Source: JAFAXD01 sp963760435 (GTDB lineage Bacteria; Pseudomonadota; Alphaproteobacteria; Rhizobiales; Xanthobacteraceae). Taken from it: 64,000 nucleotides of DNA. Below the pieces are notes generated by a model, which had not been told where the DNA came from, did not search any database, and saw only the letters and a program-made list of their open reading frames with translations. The stretch covers positions 186,001 to 250,000 of the forward strand of contig CAVXDE010000026.1 of NCBI GenBank assembly GCA_963760435.1, in the 5' to 3' direction. Position numbers and translations under genes: made by a program. Shown here piece by piece: positions 54,528 to 64,000 of the stretch (positions are counted from its first letter, which is position 1; each line of letters opens with the position of its first letter).

Positions 54528-56776
54528 TGGTGACGCCGCTACAGCTTCTCAAACCGCGCGATCTGGAGTTGGGCCCGTTGTCGGGGCTGATCGCTTCGGA
54601 CGCGGCAGCAACGACGGAAAGCGCCGGTGGCGAGATCACCGTCGATAGCTTGCGGCGCAAAGTCCAAGCGATCGCCCTACCCCCGTCGCCGTGGAAGCAC
54701 TGGCGACTTGCGCGTGACCAGGAGGCCATCGCCTGGCTGGTGATCGATAAACAGGGCGCCAGCGCCAACACGCTGTCGGAAGACGTGATCCATGAGCTCG
54801 GCGACGTGCTCACGCAACTGGAGAACGATCCGCCCAAATTACTGGTGATCCGTTCGGCCAAACCCAGCGGCTTCATCGCCGGCGCGGACGTCGGCGAGTT
54901 TCGCGGCAGCGCCGCGCCGACCGATATCGAGGCGCGGCTGCAGCGCGCGCATGATGTCGTTGATCGGCTGGACCGGCTGCCGGTTCCGACGGTCGCCGTG
55001 ATCCACGGCTATTGCCTGGGCGGCGGCCTCGAAGTCGCACTCGCCTGCGATTATCGCATTGCCGTCGAGGACGCACGGCTCGGTTTTCCCGAAGTACTGC
55101 TCGGCTTGCATCCGGGTCTTGGCGGCACGGTGCGCCTGCCGCGCCTCATCAATCCGATCGAAGCCATGACCGCGATGCTGACAGGCCGCACCTTGCGGGC
55201 GCGGCGCGCCAAATCGTTAGGCTTGGTTGATGCGGTCATCCCGGAACGCCACGTGCGCGCCGCCATCAGCGATGTCGCTACCCGCAAGTTCAAGACCTCT
55301 CGCGCCAGTACGTCGGTAACCGTGTTCAACAGTGCGCCGGCGCGGGCCTTGTTGGCCGCGCGGATGCGCCGCGAAACCAAGGCCAAGGCCGCACCCGAAC
55401 ATTATCCGGCGCCTTATGCGCTGATCGACTTGTGGGAAACGCACGGCGATGACCCAGCGGCCCAACAGAAAGCGGAGATCGCCTCGTTCGCGCGGCTGAT
55501 CGTCGGCAGCACCGCGCAGAACCTGGTGCGCGTGTTCTTCCTGCGCGAAAAAATGAAAGCCATGACCGACGGGGAATGGCGTGGCCGCCGCGTGCATGTG
55601 ATCGGCGCCGGCGCCATGGGCGGCGATATCGCCGCCTGGTGTGCCTGGAACGGCTTCACCGTGAGTCTAGGGGACATGAAGGCGGAGGCGATCGCCGGCG
55701 CCATCAAGCGCGCCAGCGAGCTCTATCGCAAGATCGGCCACAAGAGCACGGACATCCGCGATGCGCTCGATCGGCTCGTGCCGGACCTGCGTGGTGATGG
55801 CATCCGCTCCGCCGACCTCGTCATCGAGGCGGTCCCGGAGAAGCTTGAGTTGAAGCAGCGGATCTACGCCGCGGCCGAGCAACAAATGCGCGCCGATGCG
55901 ATCCTTGCCACCAACACATCAAGCATCGCGCTCGAGCAACTGCGCACGGGTTTGCGTCGACCGGAGCGGTTCCTTGGTCTGCACTTCTTCAATCCGGTGT
56001 CGCGCATGCAGCTCGTCGAAGTCGTGAGCCACGACACTGTCGCCCCGGAGGTGCTCGCCGCTGCCAACGCGTTCCTGGGCCGCGTTGATCGCCTGCCGAC
56101 CCCGGTCAGGAGCGCACCGGGATTCCTGGTGAACCGCGCACTCATGCCGTACATGATGGAAGCCTTCATTCTGCTCGACCAAGGCACGCCAAAAGAAACC
56201 ATCGATGCGGCCGCGGAACGTTTCGGCATGCCAATGGGGCCGATCGAGCTCGCCGATGAGGTCGGCCTCGATATCTGCCTGAGCGTTGCCGAGCATTTGC
56301 GCCAGACCCTCAAGCCGAGCGCCGACGCGCGCGACATGTTCGAGCGTCCACTCCCTGATGTTCCGCAATGGCTGCAGGACAAGGTCGCCAAAGGCGAGCT
56401 CGGCCGAAAAACCGGCAAGGGCCTTTATGAGTGGAAGAACGGCAAGGCGATCAAGAAGCCGCCCGAAATCCCACATCCGCCACAACCCGCCACGGGTGCG
56501 CAGGCGAATGAAGATAACCTCGCCGCGATGACCGACCGGCTCATCCTGCCGATGATCGACGCTTGCGTCGCCTGCCTGCGCCAGCGCGTGGTCGCGGACG
56601 AAGATACGGTCGACGGCGCCATGATCTTCGGAACGGGCTTTGCGCCATTCCGCGGCGGGCCATTGCACTACGCGCGCTCTCGCGGGGTTGCGAACGTGCT
56701 GGCCGCTCTTGAGCTGCTCGCCAGCAAATATGGTGAACGCTTCCGGCCCGATCCGGGCTGGTCGCAGCTTGCATGA
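54527..56776 (+). CDS. fadJ: Fatty-acid oxidation multifunctional enzyme (enoyl-CoA hydratase / 3-hydroxyacyl-CoA dehydrogenase)
   Basis: A 749-residue fusion performing the second and third steps of beta-oxidation. The N-terminal crotonase domain has SGFIAGADVGEFRG (oxyanion hole and Glu region) and YCLGGGLEVALACDYRIA. From about residue 360 the NAD-binding domain shows HVIGAGAMGGDIAAWCAWNG, EAVPEKLELKQ, ATNTSSIALEQL and HFFNPVSRMQLVEVV with the catalytic His. Two C-terminal helical domains end the chain (ELADEVGLDICLSVAEHL, GTGFAPFRGGPLHYAR). Start and stop overlap the neighbouring genes (TGATG and ATGA), so translation is coupled. Confidence 0.94.
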   Translation: MVTPLQLLKPRDLELGPLSGLIASDAAATTESAGGEITVDSLRRKVQAIALPPSPWKHWRLARDQEAIAWLVIDKQGASANTLSEDVIHELGDVLTQLENDPPKLLVIRSAKPSGFIAGADVGEFRGSAAPTDIEARLQRAHDVVDRLDRLPVPTVAVIHGYCLGGGLEVALACDYRIAVEDARLGFPEVLLGLHPGLGGTVRLPRLINPIEAMTAMLTGRTLRARRAKSLGLVDAVIPERHVRAAISDVATRKFKTSRASTSVTVFNSAPARALLAARMRRETKAKAAPEHYPAPYALIDLWETHGDDPAAQQKAEIASFARLIVGSTAQNLVRVFFLREKMKAMTDGEWRGRRVHVIGAGAMGGDIAAWCAWNGFTVSLGDMKAEAIAGAIKRASELYRKIGHKSTDIRDALDRLVPDLRGDGIRSADLVIEAVPEKLELKQRIYAAAEQQMRADAILATNTSSIALEQLRTGLRRPERFLGLHFFNPVSRMQLVEVVSHDTVAPEVLAAANAFLGRVDRLPTPVRSAPGFLVNRALMPYMMEAFILLDQGTPKETIDAAAERFGMPMGPIELADEVGLDICLSVAEHLRQTLKPSADARDMFERPLPDVPQWLQDKVAKGELGRKTGKGLYEWKNGKAIKKPPEIPHPPQPATGAQANEDNLAAMTDRLILPMIDACVACLRQRVVADEDTVDGAMIFGTGFAPFRGGPLHYARSRGVANVLAALELLASKYGERFRPDPGWSQLA

Positions 56777-58632
56777 CGCAGCCGATTTATTTCACTGATC
56801 CGGAGCGTCTCGCCGAAACCGTGATTGCGCGGGTTGGCAAGACGGTTGTGCTCGGCTTGCCGCTCGGGATCGGCAAGGCCAATCATGTGGCGAATGCGCT
56901 GTACGCGCGCGCGGTCGCCGATCCGTCGATCAAGCTGCGCATTTTCACCGCGCTCACCTTGGAGAAGCCACATCCCAGGCAGGACCTGGAACGCCGGTTC
57001 ATGGCGCCCGTCGCGGAGCGGCTATTCGCGGGCTATCCGGAGCTTGAGTACGGATCGGCGCAACGCGCCGGCCGACTGCCGGCCAATATCGAGGTCAACG
57101 AATTCTTCTTCCTCGCCGGCAGCCGCTTGCATTCGCCGTCGGCGCAACAGAGCTACGTCTCGGCAAATTACACGCATGCGCTTCGCTATGCGCTCGACCA
57201 CGGCGTCAACGTCTTTGCTCAGTTGGTCGCAAAGCGCCAGGGCGAGGCCGGGACGAGGTTCAGCCTCAGCTCAAATACCGATCTCGGCGTCGAACTGTTA
57301 CAGTTGCGGCGCGCCGGCGCGGTTGACGTTCTGATGGTGGCGCAAACCAACTCGGACATGCCGTTCATGCCGGGGGATGCGGACGTCGGATCGGATGCCT
57401 TCGATTTTGTCCTCGACTCGCCGGCGACCGATTTCCCGTTGTTTGCACCGCCGCGCGAGCCGGTTGATCTTCCCGAGTACGCTGCCGGCCTGCACGCAGC
57501 GTTGCTTGTGATCGACGGCGGAACGCTGCAGCTCGGCATCGGCGCCCTCGGCGACGCCGTGGCCCAGGCATTGGTTCTTCGTCACAGCCACAACGCCGTC
57601 TTCAAACAGATCGTTGCGCCGCATCTCAGCCGCGTTCCCCCGTTCGCCTGCGAGCAAGCACCTTTTGCCACCGGCCTCTATGGCTGCAGCGAGATGTTCG
57701 TCGAGGGTTTCCTCGACCTCGTCCGTGCCGGCGTTATTAAGCGTGAGGTCGATGGCGCGCTGCTGCATGCCGGCTTCTTTCTTGGCTCGCGCGCTTTCTA
57801 TCAGGCGCTGCGCGAGATGCCGCCCGATGAGCTCGACAAACTGCAAATGAAGGCGATCGGCTTCGTCAACGAGCCCTATGAGCAGGAGGAGCGCAAGCGT
57901 CGTGCGCGCGTCAAAGCCCGGTTCATCAACACCGGGATGATGACCACGCTGCTCGGCGCCGTGGTCTCCGACACACTTGCCGGCGGCAAAGTCGTGAGCG
58001 GCGTTGGCGGCCAATATAATTTCGTGGCTCAAGCCTTTGCGCTGCCGGACGCGCGCTCCATCATCATGCAGCGCGCAACCCGCACCGTCGCCGGCCGCAC
58101 CGTATCGAATATCGTGTGGGAATATCCGGAGACGACGATCCCGCGCCACCTGCGCGACATCGTCGTTACGGAATATGGGATTGCCGATCTGCGCGGCAGA
58201 AGCGATCGCGACACGATCGTCGCCATGCTCAGCATTGCCGACGCACGCTTTCAGGACGCGCTCCTGCGACAAGCCAAAAAAGCCGGCAAGGTCGAGGCGG
58301 GGTTCGTTATCCCGCCGGAGTGGCGCGCCAACACGCCGGAGCAACTTGCCGAGATGCTGCGGCCTGCGCGCGCGGCAGGGCATTTGCCGCAGTTTCCGTT
58401 CGGAACGGATTTCACATCGGTCGAGCAGCAATTGATGCCGGCGCTGCAGCGTCTGCGCGCGGCCTCACGTTTCGGGCTCGCCAGGATGGCGCTGGGTGGC
58501 TTGCACGCCAAGCCTGACCCCGATGCGCTCGCCTGCCTCAAGCGCATGGGTCTCGCGCAACCGCGCCGGGTTGCCGATCGCATCGCCGCTCTTGCACTGC
58601 GAGGGGCGCTTGCGCAAACTCTGCACAGTTGA
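56773..58632 (+). CDS. Acetyl-CoA hydrolase/transferase family protein
   Basis: A 619-residue protein whose C-terminal half matches the acetyl-CoA hydrolase/transferase domain: GGQYNFVAQAFALPDARSII, ETTIPRHLRDIVVTEYGIADLRGRSDRDTI. The N-terminal half resembles the matching first domain (VVLGLPLGIGKANHVANALY, LFAGYPELEYGSA). The family moves CoA between short acids or hydrolyses acyl-CoA. In this operon it could release or recycle CoA from beta-oxidation products. It overlaps fadJ as ATGA, and its end is 17 bases before the SnoaL-like gene. The exact acyl substrate is unknown. Confidence 0.86.
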   Translation: MTQPIYFTDPERLAETVIARVGKTVVLGLPLGIGKANHVANALYARAVADPSIKLRIFTALTLEKPHPRQDLERRFMAPVAERLFAGYPELEYGSAQRAGRLPANIEVNEFFFLAGSRLHSPSAQQSYVSANYTHALRYALDHGVNVFAQLVAKRQGEAGTRFSLSSNTDLGVELLQLRRAGAVDVLMVAQTNSDMPFMPGDADVGSDAFDFVLDSPATDFPLFAPPREPVDLPEYAAGLHAALLVIDGGTLQLGIGALGDAVAQALVLRHSHNAVFKQIVAPHLSRVPPFACEQAPFATGLYGCSEMFVEGFLDLVRAGVIKREVDGALLHAGFFLGSRAFYQALREMPPDELDKLQMKAIGFVNEPYEQEERKRRARVKARFINTGMMTTLLGAVVSDTLAGGKVVSGVGGQYNFVAQAFALPDARSIIMQRATRTVAGRTVSNIVWEYPETTIPRHLRDIVVTEYGIADLRGRSDRDTIVAMLSIADARFQDALLRQAKKAGKVEAGFVIPPEWRANTPEQLAEMLRPARAAGHLPQFPFGTDFTSVEQQLMPALQRLRAASRFGLARMALGGLHAKPDPDALACLKRMGLAQPRRVADRIAALALRGALAQTLHS

Positions 58633-58648
58633 ATTGCGAGATCCGATC

Positions 58649-59089
58649 ATGCCGCCGATTGCTGCCGAAGACCGCCACGCCATTGAAGACCTCTATGCCG
58701 AATATGTTTGGGCACTCGACACCGGTGACGTGCCAGCTTTCCTTTCGCTGTTCACGCCCGACGGCGTGTTCGGCGACACTGCCGGCAACATCTACAAGGG
58801 CCAGGACGCGATCGGCGCCTATGTGCGCGGGCTGACGACATCAGCGCCCTTTCGTGGTCGCCAGCACATCATCAGCCATTTCCGCTACCGCCCGAGCGGC
58901 GCCGAGATGGGCGTGAAGGCCTATTGGCTTGTTACCAAGTGGACCAAATCGAGCGGCGCCAAGACCGTCGAGGTCAGCGGCTATTCCGATGACGTACTGG
59001 TGCGCGCAGGAAGTCAATGGCGCTTTGCCCAGCGCCTCGTCCACTACTGGAACGACGTTGATTTGCCGTGGGCGGGGAGCGCTGGTTGA
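58649..59089 (+). CDS. Nuclear transport factor 2 / SnoaL-like protein
   Basis: A 146-residue cone-shaped alpha+beta barrel protein of the SnoaL_4 type. It has the typical start AAEDRHAIEDLYAEYVWALDTGDVPAFLSLFTPDGVF, then the ligand-pocket strands and QWRFAQRLVHYWNDVDLPW. Such proteins act as small isomerases, dehydratases or hydratases, or as binding proteins; no catalytic pair can be assigned here. The ATG at 58649 lies 17 bases after the hydrolase gene, so it probably closes the beta-oxidation operon. The open frame upstream runs inside that gene. Confidence 0.8.
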   Translation: MPPIAAEDRHAIEDLYAEYVWALDTGDVPAFLSLFTPDGVFGDTAGNIYKGQDAIGAYVRGLTTSAPFRGRQHIISHFRYRPSGAEMGVKAYWLVTKWTKSSGAKTVEVSGYSDDVLVRAGSQWRFAQRLVHYWNDVDLPWAGSAG

Positions 59090-59259
59090 CAAATTCGAAA
59101 GCAAAACGCCGGTGTTCCGAGGTTGCGCCAACTCCGAAATTGAGTGAGCGCGGCTCGCGAGAGCCAGGCTATTTGACAGCGTGAATTTGAAGACATCAAT
59201 GACCGTCCACGGCTTGCCCTGACCTTCCGTGCGCCAACGATCAATCTCGAAAAAGCGAT

Positions 59260-59313
59260 GTCACGTATGTGCGCAGTGTCATCTATGTGGGCGACGTCAT
59301 CTATGCGTGTGGC
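59260..59313 (+). repeat. 18-bp tandem repeat array A (3 units)
   Basis: Three consecutive 18-base units begin at 59260, 59278 and 59296, with cores GTCACGTATG, GTCATCTATG and GTCATCTATG followed by eight variable, G-rich bases. The period is a multiple of three. In one frame each unit reads V-[TI]-Y-x-x-x, on the other strand DVAHID/DTAHIR, but no complete gene covers it. Confidence 0.65.
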
Positions 59314-59372
59314 CATCCCTGAGGAGCTCGCGCGCTGCTTGCGCGCGGGCGTCTCGAGGGATAGCCGCATAC

Positions 59373-59426
59373 GTCATGTATGGAGATAGCGTCATCTATG
59401 CGGGCGAGGTCATCTAAGCAGCGCCC
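59373..59426 (+). repeat. 18-bp tandem repeat array B (3 units)
   Basis: Three units of exactly the same period begin at 59373, 59391 and 59409 (cores GTCATGTATG, GTCATCTATG, GTCATCTAAG). Isolated further copies of the core occur at 59578 and 59597 (19 bases apart), at 59724 (GACATCTATG) and inverted at 59786. The two arrays are separated by 59 bases of unrelated sequence. Confidence 0.65.
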
Positions 59427-59432
59427 CAAGGA

Positions 59433-59559
59433 CAGCGTCGTCCCGGGGCGCCGCGCAGCGGCGAGCCCGGGACCATGACCCCGGGTCTTCGGATCAACTC
59501 ACGTCCCGGCCGTATGGATTCCGGGCTCCGGCCTTCGGCCGGCCCCGAATGACGCGCTG
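59433..59559. repeat. Palindromic intergenic repeat (127 bp, Hyphomicrobiales type)
   Basis: The ends are inverted copies (CAGCGTCGTCCCGGGGC and the complement of GCCCCGAATGACGCGCTG). Inside are two hairpins: one with the stem GTCCCGGG/CCCGGGAC at 59440-59473 and one with CCGGCC-TTC-GGCCGG at about 59528-59542. I recognise this as the kind of CCCGGG-rich palindromic element scattered between genes in Bradyrhizobium relatives. It is nonautonomous and noncoding. Confidence 0.6.
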
Positions 59560-59812
59560 CGGATCGGCGCGCGCGATGTCATCAATGACGAACAACGTCA
59601 TGTATGGAATCTATTGCGTTCGTAGTTGGGAGATCCGCCACGATTTCAATGCCTTGATCATAGGTGACAAACAATCACCACCGACCAGGGGGCGCCGCGA
59701 ACCGAGATTGGCGCATTCGAGATGACATCTATGGAATCTACGCTCGCCAGATTGGACAATTTGTATCTGGTGTCAGTATCTTAGCCATAGATGACAGGAA
59801 CTTCGGCTCGGA
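59560..59812. other. Noncoding stretch downstream of the autotransporter gene
   Basis: About 250 bases between the palindrome and the autotransporter stop codon. Apart from scattered GTCATCTATG-like cores I see no gene, no RNA and no clear terminator here, although the autotransporter gene ends at 59813 and a terminator would be expected. Confidence 0.4.
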
Positions 59813-62800
59813 TCAGAACATCCAGGTCAGGGTGCCGCGTAGTCCGTTCTCATGCGCCGTGCTGGCGTGCTCGCCCCAGTAATAGAGTCCGATCTTGGCC
59901 TGCGGGTTGATGCGCAAATCCGCGCCCGCGTCGACCAGCGCCGCGTTGCGCGCAATCGGAACGCCGGCGATGTTGAAGTTCGACCCTGGGATGCCGGCGA
60001 ACGCCAGCGCGGTCGTCGGGTTAATGTCACCAAAGGCGTATTGCCAAGCGACCGTTGCACGCGGGATCAGCATCATCCCGTTCCACAGCGTGTAGGCCGT
60101 CGCCGCGCGCACACCGAGCGATGAGTAGCCGGTATCCTGGCTCGCCCCCGACGTGGAAAGCGCTGAGGCACCACCGCTCTCGGTGAATCCCGCGGTGTCG
60201 AGATGAACATAGGCCACACCTGCAAACGGCTCGACCGCAAGTGACTGGATCGCCGTGCCGTAGCCAAGCTCGCCGAATACTTGGCCCGTGCCGGCATTGA
60301 AGCGCACCGTGTCACGGTCCATGAAGCCGGGGAACGCAATCTGCCGCGTGGTCGAAACCGAGTTGATGCCGTAGGTGCCGCCGAGCCGCAGGTTCCATGC
60401 GCCGACGCTCGTGCCCGCATAGCCGGCCACCAGCCCACTATCGACTTGCGCCGAGCTCGCCAGTGCGCTCACATTGGTGCTCGATCCAGAATAGCCCAAG
60501 CGCAAATCCCACCAACCAGTTGTTGGCGAGCCGTGTGTCGGCGCCGCTGAGCACGCCGGCGAAGTTGCCGGTGGTGCCCGCGACATTGCTGTTGCCGTTG
60601 ATCTTGCCCCAGCTGCCCATGCCCTGGGCCCAGAAGGTGACACCGGTGCTCGGCGCGTACACGGGCGCAAGGGGCGCCTTGAGCGGGAACGCGGATGTTG
60701 TCGCGCTCTTCTTCGTCGCACCGTAGGCGAGCGGATCGCCTGGATCGGTCCCGGTATCGAGCGCGATCGTATCCGGTCCCGCATAGGCGAGGGCCGCTTG
60801 CGCGCCGCCGCTCGTCGCGTAGGTGGCTTGTCGCAGCCGCGCCAGGATCCCCTCGCGGCTATAGAGCGCCTCGCTGGTCAGCACGCTTTGCTCGCTCGCC
60901 AGCGATTGGCCGGAGAGTTGGTTAAGCGCGACCGCCAGCCCGGCCGGTGAGAGCGAGTAGAGCGAACCGAGCGCGGGCAGACCGCCATTGCGATTGAAGG
61001 CGTTGTCCAGCGCTCCACCGACCGCGGTCTCGTTCGGCGTCAGTCCGGGCACTGTCGCGATCTGCGACGTGAGGTTCAGGATCACGTCATTGCTGGTGTA
61101 TCCGACGCTGCCCGATAACGAGGGCGGCAACATCGAGTGCCACCGTATCAAACCGCGTGGTGAGTGGATTGCCGGCCGCGAGCAGGATGGAATTCTTGCT
61201 CACGTTCGCGCTCGGAACAAACTGCGGCGCGATGGTGCCGGCGAGCGTTGCAGTGCCGCTGACGCTGGTGCTGGTTGCGGTGCTGGGGACATAGAGACTA
61301 CCAGGGCTGAACTGCAGGTCACCGGTGATTTGAGGGTCCCGGCCGCGCCATAGCCGGGCTCCAGTACACCGCCGGCCGCGACGCTGGTCGAGCCCACGCT
61401 CCCGGTGCCGGCGAGCGTGCCGCCGCTGTTGACCGTCACCAGCGAGGTGATCGAGCCAGTGACGGCGAGCGTGCCCCCCTCGACGAAGGTCGGGCCCGTG
61501 TAGGTGCTGGCTCCGCTCAGGATCGTGGTGCCGCTGCCGATCTGGAACACCTGGCCGGGGCCGGAAATGCTGCCGTCGAACGTGTAACTGTCCGACCGGT
61601 TAAAGGCGAGCGCTTTGTTGTTGCTCGTGTCGCATAGCGCGTTCGTTGCGTCATTGCAGAACGCCACATTGCCCAGGATTGAGCCACCGGCCCCGCCATT
61701 GCCGAGCACCAAGTTGCCGCCGAAGATGGTCGTGCCGCCCGTATAGCTCGCCGCACCCGCCACTGTGAGCGTGCCGGTGCCATACTTGTTGAGCGGGCGG
61801 ACGAAGGTCGTTCCGTCAAGGTTCGTTCCGTCCACCAGGTACGATGCGTCCGGCTGCGAGTCGTTGTTGGCCAGCCCGAACTGGAGCACCGTCGCCTGCT
61901 TGAAGTAGCTCGTGACGTCATAGAGCGCAGCCACACCGCGTCCGAAAGAACCCACGGCCAGCACGTCGACACTCGGGTTGTAGCTCAACGCGCTGATTTG
62001 CGAGTTGGGCAACCCCTGCCCGAACGGCCGCCATCCCGACAGATTGCCGTTGCTGTCGCTGTCGGCAACCGTGACCGGGCTTTGCGCATTGTCCACATTG
62101 TTCAGGCCGCCGATGAGCAGCGCGTTGACGCCGTTATTATTGATGAACTCCAGTGCCGTTGGACGAATGAAGGTGACAGAAAGCTTGCTGGTCAAGTTTT
62201 GGAAGCTGGCACCCTGGTTGTTGGTCCCAAACAGTTGATTACCGTCAGCGACATAGAACCATTGCGACGAGCGCTGGTCGAATACGACCGAGGTCGGCGA
62301 ATACGCATTGAGAGCCGTAAAGGCCGGCAGCGCCGCAAAGAGGGTACTGGAACTGCTAGCATTGGTCGTGAGCCACAGCTGGCCCGGTGGACCGCCAGGC
62401 TGCGTGGCCTGGCCGTTGGGGGAAACGCCAGCCAACAGGACGTTGGGATTGTCACTTGTCCCGTATGCCAGGGCGGTTACGATCGAGTTCGCTCCCGTCG
62501 AGCCTACGTTCGTGAGATGGAGATCGACCGTGTTTGCCGTCGGCGCTTGCGTTCCCGACAAGCTGTCTTGTGTGACATAGACTGAACTGCCCGCGATCGC
62601 CATCAGTGTCGGGACGGCCTTGTTAAGCACGACTGGACTGTAGAAATAGCTGCCCGCGACCGCACTCGCGCAATCACTGTGATCGCAGGTGACTTCGGCG
62701 CCGTATCCGAACGCAGCCGTGTTCGGGCTTGTCTGGTTCCCGTTCGCGTCCAGGATGATCCGGCTAAACCCGCCGAGGGAATCAAAGGTCGAATAAATGG

Positions 62801-64000
62801 CACTTTTCCCAGTGAGGGTCGTGTCGTTGATGACGACATTGAGGCCATCGGCGCCCTGCACGGCGTTCCACGGTGCGCTTCCCGGTGTTGATTGAATCGC
62901 AACGCCATTGTCCTGGGCTGCGACAGTGAGGCGTTTGCTCACCGCATCGTAAGCGGTCTTGTACACCTCGAATGCCGAGAGGTTCCCGTTCATGCGCTCC
63001 CAATCTCCGCCATCGGTTTGCGGATTGGTTCGCAGGTAGATACTGCCGTCGCTTGTCAGGATGAGATTGCCTGACGCATCGAAGGCCATCGCCCGGGAGT
63101 CGGAATGTGGGAAGGTGTTGCTGGCCGTGTTCGCAAGCGTGAGGCTCGTGATGGTCTGACTGGTGACGCTGATCCGATACGCAGCCAGTGAATATGTCGT
63201 TTGGTCTTTCTTTGTCTCATCTCCGCTCACGTAGACGAGGTTCGGATTTGATGGATCGATGGCGATGGCAAAGTTCCACGGAGCTTGCCTGATGTAATTC
63301 AACTGGTCGCCAGGAGGCGTTTTCACCGCCGTCCAGGCGCCAGCAGCCGTGCTGGGATTATTCGACCAGAACAGGCCCGAAACCCTTCCCGTACTCACGT
63401 CAACAACTCCGGCCGCAACGGTCCCGTCGGGACCCGTTGCAAGCTTGATCATCGTTTGGCCGTTCCCGGTGACGGTGGAGTTGCCATTGTAGTTGGTGCT
63501 ATTCGAAGCGTTGAAGACCTGTGTCCAACTGGCGCCCGCATTGTTGCTCATGTAGATCGCGGTGCTCGCATAGCCAGCGCTCGTGGCGGTTGGCGACGAT
63601 ACCGCCGCGTAAAACTTGTTTGGGTTGGTGGGGTCACCGAGGAGCGACGTGATCGGTCCGGGCGGGAGCCCGGTTCCGGCGCCCCCCGAAACCTGGATGA
63701 AGGTCTTGCCGCCATCCATGCTGCGGTACAGGGCACCGGATATGGTACCTGGCGCCGGCTGGTAGGCGAACTCAGACATGATCGAGGTGCCGGCCATGAT
63801 GACCGAGCCGCGCGCGGCAACAGCGGATATGTTCTGGCCGGCAAGGACACCGCTGCCGAGCGTCGACCAGCTCTTACCGCCGTCCTGCGAATACAGGAGC
63901 CCGTTCTGCAGACCGCCGCTGGATCGAAATTGCTGGACCGGGTCTGACAGCGCGCCAATTGTCCCGTTTGAACTCACGCCGGTTCCGGCAATGAGCGTTC
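59813..64000 (-). pseudogene. Autotransporter with Asp-box (BNR) passenger, partial and frameshifted
   Basis: The N-terminus lies beyond the right edge. The visible passenger begins with Asp-box motifs as in beta-propellers (YSQDGGKSW, RSMDGGKTF, SNNAGASW). After about 750 residues come autotransporter-associated beta-strand repeats (GTGTLTVAGAASYTGGTTIFGGNLVLGN; GTTILSGASTYTGPTFVEGGTLAV). The C-terminal part is an outer-membrane beta-barrel that ends in LRGTLTWMF with the terminal Phe needed for insertion. Three single-base shifts break the frame: a missing base in the TTT at 61329-61331, an extra base near 61131, and an extra base in the CCC at 60495-60497. After correction the sense is continuous. 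The passenger should be shown on the surface or secreted; its ligand is unknown. Confidence 0.83.

Noticed and set aside
59260..59426. Possible CRISPR array
   Set aside because: Repeat cores are only ~10 bases with 8-base variable parts and an 18-base period; there are no spacers of 30 or more bases and no cas genes.

Overview
The window is about 64 kb of high-GC DNA from an alphaproteobacterium of the order Hyphomicrobiales (Rhizobiales), most likely close to Bradyrhizobium or Xanthobacteraceae. Supports are orphan periplasmic binding proteins with rhizobial-style TRREF/RRREF Tat leaders, a rhizobial-type asparaginase, a B12-dependent methylmalonyl-CoA mutase with MeaB, a perfect FixK/FNR box, an intergenic palindrome of a kind common in this group, and small proteins typical of these genomes. 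This placement is inference from gene content; no 16S gene is present.

Layout. 1-3.1 kb: 5' part of glgX (minus strand), a ketopantoate-reductase-like gene and small genes. 3.1-10.2 kb: an accessory, visibly less GC-rich stretch that ends at a tRNA-Arg gene. It holds a FixK-box-controlled small secreted protein, an IS481-type deletion derivative, three paralogous substrate-binding proteins, a frameshifted aquaporin, a His-rich small protein and two decayed small genes. 10.2-17.4 kb: glutathione-dependent formaldehyde dehydrogenase, an M20 peptidase, a HerA-like ATPase, two small DUF proteins and the folate operon folP-folB-folK. 17.4-24.7 kb: both methylmalonyl-CoA mutase subunits, a broken Uma2 gene, meaB and a C15-type peptidase. 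24.7-30.7 kb: asparaginase, then a co-directional arsenosugar set (arsS plus two glycosyltransferases) followed by a complete ECF importer (S, T and fused A). 30.9-35.3 kb: a Nu-class GST, an orphan CoxL-like molybdenum hydroxylase, a lytic transglycosylase and an unknown protein.

35.4-42.5 kb: a six-gene minus-strand operon hyfB-C-E-F-G-I, a membrane complex related to group 4 hydrogenases whose large subunit has lost the L1 nickel-binding cysteines. 42.5-51 kb: two tandem terminators, an L,D-transpeptidase, a cyclase-family hydrolase, an ABM monooxygenase, a broken 3-hydroxyisobutyrate-dehydrogenase-like gene and a hydantoinase/oxoprolinase B-A pair. 51-59 kb: a tight beta-oxidation operon (fadE, thiolase, fadJ-type multifunctional enzyme, acetyl-CoA hydrolase/transferase, SnoaL-like). 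59-59.8 kb: noncoding, with two 18-bp-period repeat arrays and a 127-bp palindrome. 59.8-64 kb: the C-terminal part of a large autotransporter that runs off the window.

A striking property of the window is that about a dozen well-conserved genes each carry one or a few single-base frameshifts. The flanking protein sequence is intact, so consensus errors in the assembly are as likely as true pseudogenes. Genes with an internal frameshift are typed 'pseudogene' here, which describes the sequence as given and not proven loss of function.
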